From positions 1-7,551 of the forward strand of contig CANIDW010000070.1 of assembly GCA_947466165.1 (NCBI GenBank): 7,551 nucleotides of DNA, given 5' to 3'. Origin of the DNA: Comamonadaceae bacterium (GTDB taxonomy: Bacteria > Pseudomonadota > Gammaproteobacteria > Burkholderiales > Burkholderiaceae_C). Position numbers and translations under genes: made by a program. A model generated the notes under the pieces. It searched no databases. It was not told where the DNA came from and saw only the letters and a program-made list of their open reading frames with translations. Shown in pieces: positions 1 through 6,091 of the stretch; the first letter of the stretch is position 1, and the number at the start of each line of letters is the position of its first letter.

Positions 1-1
1 A

Positions 2-643
2 ATGCTGTTTCGCCCGCAGCGCCTGACGATAGAGCAGGGGCAGATTCTGGCTGGTGACCTGAGCGTGCTGGACATGCTCAAAGACACCGGCGGTCTGGGC
101 GACATCGGCCGCCTGCTGGCTGAAGCCAAGGCACCTATGCGAGAAGTTCGCATGCAAGTTCTGGGCGACGACAACGCCGCCGACTACTGGCGCGCCGGCG
201 AGCGCTACAACTTTCTGCTCGACCTCACGCACGAGGTCAACAACGACCTCAGCCACGGGCTGGTGTTGACCATGACGCGGGCGCGCTCGGGCTTGAGTGC
301 ATTGGCGCGGGTTCTGGAGAAATGGGTGCAGCACATGCTGGGCGTTGCGGTGCGCGTGCGGCCTTTGCAAAAAATTGACGACCCCGGTTGGCGCTGGCAT
401 GTGGGCCTGGATGTGCATGCCTCGGCTTTGCTCAATGACCTGTACGAAGACAAACCGGTCGAGCCTGAGCGCCTGCAGCGCCTGCTCAGCCTTTTTCGTT
501 TGGAGTTTGATCAGCCGCAGGAAATGCGTGCCGATGTGGCGGGTAAGCCGGTCTACCTGGGGCTGATGATGAGCGAGGACCGGGCTTTGCGTCTGAAGCC
601 TCAAAACCTGCTGCTCAACCTGCCGCTGGCGGCCTTGGCATAA
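2..643 (+). CDS. DUF6352-like conserved protein, N-terminus cut by the window edge
   Basis: The visible part is 213 residues ending at TAA 641-643. The sequence resembles, from memory, a conserved betaproteobacterial family of unknown function (DUF6352). Family-like signatures are LFRPQRLT at residues 2-9, LGDDNAADYW at about 54-63, WRWHVGLD at about 132-139, LLNDLYED at about 144-151, LFRLEFD at about 166-172 and the C-terminal RLKPQNLLLNLPLA. Members are usually longer, roughly 270 residues or more, and in them the LFRPQR segment is internal. The ATG at position 2 is therefore probably an internal methionine and the real start lies upstream. No signal peptide, membrane helix or catalytic motif is visible, so a soluble cytoplasmic protein is expected. 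The family has no established function and I do not assign one. The next gene follows on the same strand after 36 bp, so co-transcription is possible. Confidence 0.75.
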   Translation: MLFRPQRLTIEQGQILAGDLSVLDMLKDTGGLGDIGRLLAEAKAPMREVRMQVLGDDNAADYWRAGERYNFLLDLTHEVNNDLSHGLVLTMTRARSGLSALARVLEKWVQHMLGVAVRVRPLQKIDDPGWRWHVGLDVHASALLNDLYEDKPVEPERLQRLLSLFRLEFDQPQEMRADVAGKPVYLGLMMSEDRALRLKPQNLLLNLPLAALA

Positions 644-669
644 AATCCGGTATTCAGCTATTTTTAACC

Positions 670-673
670 GGAG
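670..673 (+). promoter_or_regulatory. ribosome binding site of the 54-residue ORF
   Basis: GGAG lies 6 nt before the ATG at 680 and supports translation of this short ORF. Its first two bases also form the 3' arm of a possible 5-bp stem, CCGGT (647-651) with ACCGG (667-671) and a 15-nt loop. The stem is short and may be fortuitous. Confidence 0.5.
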
Positions 674-679
674 TCTTCC

Positions 680-844
680 ATGCCTAAAAAAATCCGAGTC
701 GAAGCCGACAGGTGCGCACCTAAACCCACTCTTGCTCCAGGCATGACCCGCACTGCCGGCCACGGCCAGAAAGTCAGCCTTGAGCGCGGTTCATGGACCC
801 GCAGCAAGAAAAACCCGGGCAAGCGCCCCAGCAAGGGCGGTTAA
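680..844 (+). CDS. small highly basic protein of unknown function (54 aa)
   Basis: This short ORF starts at ATG 680 with MPKKIRVEAD and ends ...KRPSKGG before TAA 842-844. A GGAG Shine-Dalgarno element sits 6 nt upstream. The reading frame is followed almost at once by a hairpin and a strong intrinsic terminator, as expected for a real short transcription unit. The protein is rich in Lys and Arg (about 14 of 54), Gly, Pro and Ser, with very few hydrophobic residues. It has one Cys (residue 12) and one Trp (39). The C-terminal third, from the WTRSKK motif to KRPSKGG, is a basic and probably disordered tail. Such composition suits binding to nucleic acid or the ribosome, but that is inference. 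I do not recognise the family. It may be co-transcribed with the upstream DUF6352-like gene, which ends 36 bp earlier. Confidence 0.6.
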   Translation: MPKKIRVEADRCAPKPTLAPGMTRTAGHGQKVSLERGSWTRSKKNPGKRPSKGG

Positions 845-854
845 TTCCCTTTCA

Positions 855-876
855 GGTGCAGCCTTGGCGCTGCACC
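855..876 (+). other. perfect 8-bp hairpin upstream of the terminator
   Basis: GGTGCAGC (855-862) and GCTGCACC (869-876) are perfect reverse complements around a 6-nt loop. No T-run follows on either strand, so this is not an intrinsic terminator by itself. It lies between the stop codon at 844 and the terminator at 886-915. It could protect the 3' end of the small-protein mRNA or help stop converging transcription. Confidence 0.5.
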
Positions 877-885
877 GCTGTTTCT

Positions 886-915
886 ACGGTCTGCCTTTGG
901 CAGGCCGTTTTTTTT
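886..915 (+). terminator. Rho-independent terminator after the small basic protein gene
   Basis: The stem is ACGG-T-CTGCC (886-895) paired with GGCAG-G-CCGT (899-908). That makes ten pairs including one T-G wobble, with a TTT loop. It runs directly into eight T residues at 908-915. This is a textbook intrinsic terminator for + strand transcription, ending the 680-844 unit. The convergent esterase gene stops at 933, so the hairpin may also separate the two units. On the minus strand no T-run follows the stem, so it is not convincingly bidirectional. Confidence 0.85.
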
Positions 916-932
916 GGCTGACTGCCTTTTCT

Positions 933-2114
933 TTAGCGACTGTGTTGCAGAAAAAAGGCCAGCATGGCCGCTGAGGCGCCGGGGGCCTGGGGGTCTGTGT
1001 AACTGCCTTCCGGGTTGCCGCCCGCCCAGGCGTGCGGACTGCCATCAACCGACCAGTGCTCCACAAAACTGCGGCCATCGCCGGCCCTGTAGACGCTGCG
1101 CTTTGCCTGTCGCAGGCTCTCGTTATCAGACGGCGAAGCCAGCAGTGCTTCGTTGTGTTCAAGCGCCAAGCCGCTGGCCGTCAGCGCTGCCGTGGCGGCC
1201 TGCACGATGCTCAGGCTGTTGTCGGGGTGAACGGTGGTGTCTGCGCTGCCGTGAAAAACGATGGTCGGCATCGGGTGTTCACGCGCTGGCGACCCCACCA
1301 GCTTGCGGTGCTGACCGCCAAGGCGCATGGCTTGAAAGGCTGACATCACGTCTTTGGCCGCACCGGTCGGCAGACCCGAGTGCACGCCAAGGGCTGCGAA
1401 CAGCTCCGGGTAATGGGCCGCAACGATCGCGGCCATGGCACCGCCCGCCGACAGACCGGCGATATAGACCCTGGATTCGTCTACCGGGTAGCGGGCGATG
1501 ATCAGCCGGGTCAAAGCTGCCAGCATGGCCGGCTCGCCGGCACTGCGGCCCTGGTGGGCCGTGTCAAACCAGTTCCAGCAGCGCATCTGGTTGGCCTTGG
1601 CCGGTTGCTCCGGGTAGAGCACCATGAAAGGGGTTGTCGCGGCCAGCTCATTCATGCCCGTACCGCGTGCGAAGTCGGGTGCATCTTGTTTGCAGCCGTG
1701 CAGCATCACCAGCAGCGGCAAGCGCGCGTTCAGCGCATCCACGGCCGCAGCTTGCGCGGGCACATACAAATTAAATCCGTAGCGCTCGCCATCAAAGTCG
1801 AACACCTGCCGGGTGAAGGTCGCGCGGCGCGCTTTGGGCGGCGGCTCTTCCAGCGTTGGCAGCAATTCCGGCGCTGCTGCCTCGTCCGTATCGAAGGCCA
1901 AAACCGCCTGGGTGCCCGGTGCAGCAGATGGCGTCGATGGCTGAGCTGGCTGAGCTGGCTGAATTGTTGCGGGTGCTAAGTCGTTCCCGGGCGGGTTCAC
2001 ACCAGCCGGCTGTTCAGCCCCGACGCGGCGAAGTCTTTGCACCGCAACGCTGGCCCAGCGGCGCAGCGTAAAAAAGGGTTTGGCGTCACCCGACTGATTC
2101 AACCACCAAGGCAT
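933..2114 (-). CDS. PHB depolymerase family esterase (alpha/beta hydrolase)
   Basis: A 393-residue serine hydrolase of the Esterase_PHB family, whose members cleave poly(3-hydroxybutyrate) or other short-chain esters. The core starts near residue 97. The oxyanion motif HGCKQD is at 139-144 and the aromatic patch CWNWF at 179-183. The nucleophile elbow GLSAG is at 220-224 with Ser222. A likely acidic residue is Asp292 (GSADTTV) and the catalytic His is His361 (SPHAWAGG), so the triad looks complete. Residues 1-35 form a basic, aromatic N-terminus (PWWLNQ, FFTLRRW). They are joined to the core by an Ala/Pro-rich linker (about 36-95) containing a QPAQPAQP repeat. No signal peptide is seen, so an intracellular enzyme is most likely. 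The ATG start is supported by GGAG 8 nt upstream (complement of 2123-2126). It is divergent from the sensor kinase gene. The true substrate cannot be read from the sequence. Confidence 0.9.
   Translation of the reverse strand: MPWWLNQSGDAKPFFTLRRWASVAVQRLRRVGAEQPAGVNPPGNDLAPATIQPAQPAQPSTPSAAPGTQAVLAFDTDEAAAPELLPTLEEPPPKARRATFTRQVFDFDGERYGFNLYVPAQAAAVDALNARLPLLVMLHGCKQDAPDFARGTGMNELAATTPFMVLYPEQPAKANQMRCWNWFDTAHQGRSAGEPAMLAALTRLIIARYPVDESRVYIAGLSAGGAMAAIVAAHYPELFAALGVHSGLPTGAAKDVMSAFQAMRLGGQHRKLVGSPAREHPMPTIVFHGSADTTVHPDNSLSIVQAATAALTASGLALEHNEALLASPSDNESLRQAKRSVYRAGDGRSFVEHWSVDGSPHAWAGGNPEGSYTDPQAPGASAAMLAFFLQHSR
1939..1965. repeat. 9-bp tandem repeat in the esterase linker (about 3 units)
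   Basis: On the + strand GGCTGAGCT occurs twice in direct tandem (1939-1947, 1948-1956), followed by a diverged copy GGCTGAATT (1957-1965). On the coding minus strand it encodes the repeated Gln-Pro-Ala of the Pro/Ala-rich linker (about residues 51-59). Because the unit is a multiple of three, slippage would change linker length without a frameshift. Confidence 0.8.
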
Positions 2115-2186
2115 TTACCTAACTCCAAAAATCTTGCTTGCGATGTCACACAGAATACGCCCATGAAATGACGCACGCAAAAACGG
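2115..2186. promoter_or_regulatory. divergent intergenic region between esterase and sensor kinase genes
   Basis: This 72-bp gap must hold the promoter of the minus-strand esterase, and that of the kinase unless the kinase promoter extends into its ORF. Apart from the esterase Shine-Dalgarno element, no -10/-35 pair or clear palindrome stands out. The regulatory role is inferred from gene orientation only. Confidence 0.35.
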
Positions 2187-4445
2187 ATGACTCGGCTACC
2201 ATGGCGCTATGCCATTTGTTTTTCTTCAGTGATGGAAAAAAATTCGCCAAATCAAGCGCTTGAGCAGGCCCTGGCTGCGCTCAAAGTCAGCGAGGAGCGC
2301 TTTCGCGAGCTCGCTGAAAATACCGAAGATGTTTTTTACAGCCGCAACGCCAGCACCGGCGAGTTGCTCTACATCAGCCCTGCCTGCGAACGCCTGATCG
2401 GGCGCAAGCTGCAAAGCTTTTATGACAAGCCGGGCCGTTATCTGGGCACCGTGCATCCGGATGACCTGGCGGCCGTCAAGGCTGCCGTAGAAGCCAACAT
2501 GGGCGGTCTGCCGACCGAGGTCGAGTGCCGCTTGATCAAGCCCGACGGCGAGATCGTCTGGGTTCGCCATTTTGCGCATCTGGTGGGTGAGCGCGTGGTC
2601 GGCACCATACGTGACATCACTGCACGCAAGCTGGCCGACGCCAAACTGGCCCGCAGCACGCGCGCGCTGAAGTTGCTCAGTCAGAGCAACCGCGCCTTGA
2701 CCCGGATAGAAGACGAGTTGCAATTGCTCGGCGAGATTTGCCGGCTGGCTGTCGATGTGGGTGGCTACCGCATGGCCTGGGTCGGCTACGCCTGCGATGA
2801 TGCTGCGCGCAGCGTCGAGCCCATGGCCCATGCCGGCCATGAGGCGGGCTACCTCAGCAGCGTGCAGCTGAGCTGGGCCGAGGGGCCTGGCGGCACCCCG
2901 GGTTCGGCCTGTGATGCGATCCGTCGCAATGAAGTGTGCGAATCCACTGATCTGCAGTCTGCGCCCGGAGATTTTCAGCTGGCCCGGGAGGCACTGGCCC
3001 GCGGTTACGGCAGCGTGCTGGCCCTGCCGCTGCGCCACGGCGGAAAGACCCTGGGCGTGCTGGCGCTGTATTCGGCTGAAGCGCAATCTGCCCGCATCGA
3101 AGAGATCGGTCTGCTGCAGGAGTTGGCCGACAACCTGAGTTTCGGCATTGACAACATACGCTCGCGCTTGTGGCGTAACCGCATGGAGAAGGCGATCGCG
3201 CAGATGGCTGCGGGTGTGTCCATGCAAAGCGGCGGCAATTTTTTTGAAATGCTGGTGCGCAATATGTCCGATGCCATGGGCTCGAATGGCGCTCTGGTGG
3301 CGCGTGTGTTGCCTGATGAACCGCTGCGCGGGCGCAGCTTGGCCGCTGTGTTCAATGGCCAAGTGGTGCCACAGTTTGACTATGAAATTTCGCAAACACC
3401 TTGCCGCGATTTGGCGCATACCTCCAGCCTGATCGTGCCCGAGCTTGTGCAAACTTTGTACCCTGAATCTTCGATCCTGCGCGATTGTGCAGCTCAGGGC
3501 TATGCGGCCCACCGGCTGGAAAATTCTCTGGGGCAGATGGGCGGTGTGCTGGTGTTGGTGTTTCGCGAGCCGCTCACACAAAGCCAGACGGCCCTGCTGC
3601 ATTCGAGCCTGCAGATTTTTGCTTCACGCGCTTCGGCAGAGCTTGAGCGCTTAGAAGCCGACCTGCAGATCCGCAACCTGAACGCCAGCCTGGAGGACCG
3701 CGTCCAACGGCGCACGGCCGAGCTCAAGTTGGCCAACCAGGAGCTGGAGTCCTTCAGTTATTCGGTGTCGCACGACCTGCGCACACCTTTGAGCGCTGTC
3801 GATGGTTTTGCCAGCTTGATCGAGATGTCTATGGAAGGCCTGCCGGACTCGCAAATCGGCAAGAGCCGGCATTTTTTGCAACGCATCCGGGCGGGGGTTG
3901 TGCAAATGGGTGAGTTGATTGACGCCTTGCTGTCTTTGGCCAAGTTGGCACGCGAACCCCTGCTCAGCGAACAGGTGGACCTCAGCGCGATGGCTGCTGA
4001 GGTGCTGGTATCGCTGGGTGAGCGCGATCCGTCCCGCGTTTTGCAGGCGCAGATCGAGCCCGGGCTTGGTGCCACCGGCGACCATCGCTTGCTTCGTCAA
4101 CTGATGGAAAATTTGCTGGGTAACGCCTGGAAATTCAGCGCCGGCCAGGCCATCACACGCATCAGTTTCGGGCAAGAGACGGATGCTGATGGCAACCCGG
4201 TCTTTTACGTCAAGGACAACGGTGCCGGTTTTGACATGGCCCACGCCGACAAGCTGTTTGCGCCATTTCAACGCATGCATTCGCCGTCGCAGTTTGAAGG
4301 CAGCGGCATCGGTTTGGCCACGGTGTGGCGCATCGTGTCACGCCACGACGGCCGCATATGGGCAGCGTCGGCCGTCGGCGAGGGCGCGCGCTTTAGTTTC
4401 ACCCTGGGTTCGGGCAAGGGCGCAGCTGAGGTGAAGCAAGCCTGA
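2187..4445 (+). CDS. soluble sensor histidine kinase, PAS-GAF-GAF-HisKA-HATPase
   Basis: The frame encodes 752 residues and probably autophosphorylates on His529 to feed a response regulator that is not in this window. In order: a PAS/PAC domain (about 35-150; SPACERLIGR, HPDDLAAV, GTIRDIT), a GAF domain (about 168-325; YRMAWVGYA, ARGYGSVLALPL, LGVLALYS), and a weaker GAF-like region (about 335-485). A coiled-coil signalling helix follows (about 485-525). The H-box is SHDLRTPL (528-535), with N-box ENLLGNAWKFS (641-651), G1 DNGAGFD (677-683), F-box FAPF (691-694) and G2 GSGIGL (705-710). All kinase motifs are intact. There are no membrane helices, so it should sense cytoplasmic signals. The kinase part resembles bacteriophytochrome-type kinases, but no chromophore Cys context is recognised. 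The first 15 residues look atypical and ATG 2232 (Met16) is a plausible alternative start. Neither start has a good Shine-Dalgarno, and an in-frame TGA at 2169 rules out a start upstream of it. Confidence 0.93.
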   Translation: MTRLPWRYAICFSSVMEKNSPNQALEQALAALKVSEERFRELAENTEDVFYSRNASTGELLYISPACERLIGRKLQSFYDKPGRYLGTVHPDDLAAVKAAVEANMGGLPTEVECRLIKPDGEIVWVRHFAHLVGERVVGTIRDITARKLADAKLARSTRALKLLSQSNRALTRIEDELQLLGEICRLAVDVGGYRMAWVGYACDDAARSVEPMAHAGHEAGYLSSVQLSWAEGPGGTPGSACDAIRRNEVCESTDLQSAPGDFQLAREALARGYGSVLALPLRHGGKTLGVLALYSAEAQSARIEEIGLLQELADNLSFGIDNIRSRLWRNRMEKAIAQMAAGVSMQSGGNFFEMLVRNMSDAMGSNGALVARVLPDEPLRGRSLAAVFNGQVVPQFDYEISQTPCRDLAHTSSLIVPELVQTLYPESSILRDCAAQGYAAHRLENSLGQMGGVLVLVFREPLTQSQTALLHSSLQIFASRASAELERLEADLQIRNLNASLEDRVQRRTAELKLANQELESFSYSVSHDLRTPLSAVDGFASLIEMSMEGLPDSQIGKSRHFLQRIRAGVVQMGELIDALLSLAKLAREPLLSEQVDLSAMAAEVLVSLGERDPSRVLQAQIEPGLGATGDHRLLRQLMENLLGNAWKFSAGQAITRISFGQETDADGNPVFYVKDNGAGFDMAHADKLFAPFQRMHSPSQFEGSGIGLATVWRIVSRHDGRIWAASAVGEGARFSFTLGSGKGAAEVKQA

Positions 4446-4559
4446 AGCCAAAGTCTAAAAAATGAACTTAGTAGTCACAAAGAAATCGTTTTAATTTTTA
4501 TTTGGAATATCTGTATATTAAAAATACTTTAAGTCCACTGCTGAGATAAACTGCAAGGC
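4446..4559 (+). promoter_or_regulatory. AT-rich intergenic region with probable TetR-gene promoter
   Basis: This 114-bp gap is sharply AT-rich compared with the surrounding coding DNA. TATATT (4514-4519) matches the sigma70 -10 consensus at 5 of 6 positions, though its -35 (TTAATT at 4491-4496, 17-bp spacing) is poor. An alternative pair is TTGGAA (4502-4507) with TACTTT (4525-4530), also 17 bp apart. A small palindrome, TATT-AAA-AATA (4516-4526), overlaps the -10 and could be an autoregulatory operator, but AT-rich DNA gives such matches easily. No convincing terminator for the kinase gene is visible here. Confidence 0.35.
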
Positions 4560-5237
4560 ATGGTGACCTTTATTTCCCCGGCAGGTGCTGCCCTCAGCGC
4601 GACGACCCAACCGGTGGTCAAACCCTCGTTCAAAGCGCAAATGTTGGTGGCGCGCGAAGACGCCATCGTCGAGGCGGTCAATTCCTTGCTGGCCGAAAAA
4701 GGCTTTGACCTGATGACCGTCGACGAGGTGGCGGCCAAAGTCGGCATTGCCAAAGCCAGCTTGTACAAGCACTTTCCCAGCAAAGAGGATTTGGCCGCCG
4801 CCGCCATGGTCCGACTGCTCAAGCTGGCCAAGAACTTTTTGGCTGAGCTCCCGGCGCAAGCTGAGCCGCTGGCGCAACTCAAGGCCGTGGTGCGCTGGAT
4901 GATGCAAGTGCAACTGGCCGGGCAAATGCCTTCTTTGCCCAGCCAGAACTCCAGCTTGCGGGCCACCCTTTTGGGCAACCGCGACTACCTTGACAGTTTG
5001 CTGCAAGTTAGCGACCACATCGGTCAGTGGATAGAGGCTGCCCAGCAAGACGGCAGTTTGAACCCCAAGCTGCCGCCGCTCTTGGTGCTCTACACCTTGT
5101 ATTCGCGCGCTTGTGACCCGGTGCTCGAATTCATGCAGGCCAGCGGGCAACACAGCGACGAAGAGATCGTCTCTCTGGTCTTGGCCACCTGCTTTGACGG
5201 GCTGGCTCAGACGGCGATCAAAAGTTCCGGTCTGTAG
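4560..5237 (+). CDS. TetR/AcrR-family transcriptional regulator
   Basis: The protein has 225 residues. A TetR-type N-terminal DNA-binding domain spans about residues 33-80. It has the characteristic helix-turn-helix TVDEVAAKVGIAKASLYKHF (53-72) followed by PSKEDL. The C-terminal ligand and dimerisation half (about 85-220) is helical and diverged, so the inducer cannot be named. Residues 1-30 are a non-conserved extension. The ATG at 4560 has only AAGG one base away as a possible Shine-Dalgarno, and an in-frame TGA at 4542 limits starts further upstream. Met28 (4641) is an alternative, but it too lacks a clear ribosome site. The preceding AT-rich gap may carry an operator for autoregulation. 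The 3' end overlaps the convergent metallophosphoesterase gene by 31 bp. No efflux or metabolic gene is paired with it here, so the target is unknown. Confidence 0.9.
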   Translation: MVTFISPAGAALSATTQPVVKPSFKAQMLVAREDAIVEAVNSLLAEKGFDLMTVDEVAAKVGIAKASLYKHFPSKEDLAAAAMVRLLKLAKNFLAELPAQAEPLAQLKAVVRWMMQVQLAGQMPSLPSQNSSLRATLLGNRDYLDSLLQVSDHIGQWIEAAQQDGSLNPKLPPLLVLYTLYSRACDPVLEFMQASGQHSDEEIVSLVLATCFDGLAQTAIKSSGL

Positions 5238-6073
5238 TTTTTTTGCTCGCCCTTGCGGGCATAGCCCAGCGGGTTGGCCACCACGCGGCAACCCCGGCTG
5301 ACATAGTCCTGCGCGCAGTGCAGATGGCCGTGCAGCCACAGCTGCGCGGCAGGCAGCAGATCGTCCAGCGCATTGCAAAAACCGGCGGTGCCCGGTGTCA
5401 GCCCGTAGCGCGGGTCTGCGCTGAGCATGCTGGGTGCAAAGTGCGTGACCGCCACGGTGGGGCCTTCAAACCCGGTGGCCAGTGCCTGGCGCAGCCAGCG
5501 CTGACTTTCTAGAGCCCGCTCCCGCAGCTGCTCGGCCAGCAAGGGCGCGCCGCCTTGCAGGCTGTGATTTTTGCGCAGATAAAAATTCGCAGCCCGGAAG
5601 GCTTTGTCGCGCGCCTTCAATTGTTCGGCCAGAGCACCGGGTGCCGCGGTTGCAGGCTCATTGGCTGCCGTGCCGGGTGCGCTGCTCAAGCCGTCAAAGT
5701 CGCTCCACAGCGTGCAGCCCACAAAGCGCACGCCTTGCAGCACCACGCTTTCTTGCTCCAGCCAGATCAAGCCCCAGCGCTCGCAAGCCTGACGCAGACG
5801 CTGGTGGGCTTCGTCGAACTCCAGACCGTCGTATTCATGGTTGCCCGGTACAAAAAAGACCGGCGTCGGCCAGCCGGCACCACCTTCTTGAACCGGCCTG
5901 GGTGAAAAGCGGGCCAAGCCGAAGTCCGGCACCCTCAGGCGCGTCAGGTCAGAGTTGTGCTGGTAAGAGCCGATGTCACCCGCCAGCACCAACACGTCGG
6001 CGCCGGCCAGGGGCTGCGCTGCAAAATGCGGGTGCGACTCCAGGTGCAGGTCGGACAAAAGCTGAATATTCAC
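5207..6073 (-). CDS. calcineurin-like metallophosphoesterase
   Basis: The 288-residue protein carries the complete two-metal phosphoesterase signature: DLH with Asp8 and His10, GD with Asp33, GNHE at 77-80 (Asn78, His79), TH with His211, and GHLH at 249-252 (His250, His252). It is expected to hydrolyse a phosphomonoester or phosphodiester in the cytoplasm. The family is too broad to name the substrate. The GCTLWSDF segment (119-126) is typical of a common bacterial subgroup. Residues about 130-148 form an Ala/Pro-rich insertion. Translation begins at GTG (complement of 6071-6073), because an in-frame stop lies at 6077-6079 just upstream. Its Shine-Dalgarno is weak. It starts 18 bp after the lysR stop and is probably co-transcribed with and translationally dependent on lysR. 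Its last 31 bp overlap the TetR gene on the other strand. Confidence 0.9.
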   Translation of the reverse strand: MNIQLLSDLHLESHPHFAAQPLAGADVLVLAGDIGSYQHNSDLTRLRVPDFGLARFSPRPVQEGGAGWPTPVFFVPGNHEYDGLEFDEAHQRLRQACERWGLIWLEQESVVLQGVRFVGCTLWSDFDGLSSAPGTAANEPATAAPGALAEQLKARDKAFRAANFYLRKNHSLQGGAPLLAEQLRERALESQRWLRQALATGFEGPTVAVTHFAPSMLSADPRYGLTPGTAGFCNALDDLLPAAQLWLHGHLHCAQDYVSRGCRVVANPLGYARKGEQKNYRPELLIAV

Positions 6074-6091
6074 CGATCAAGTGTCCGTCAA

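Noticed and set aside
635..664. Promoter-like TTGGCA-N18-TATTTT before the small basic protein
   Set aside because: The implied start near 671 would fall within the Shine-Dalgarno element and leave no usable leader. Read-through from the upstream gene is simpler.
2226..3602. 458-residue open frame on the minus strand inside the kinase gene
   Set aside because: It is antisense to a kinase whose domains are recognisable throughout, its translation is rich in His, Gln and Ala with no domain, and such long antisense frames are common in high-GC DNA.
4518..5378. 286-residue minus-strand open frame across the TetR gene
   Set aside because: The plus-strand frame carries a clear TetR helix-turn-helix. 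The antisense product has low-complexity Gln/His/Gly composition and no motif.
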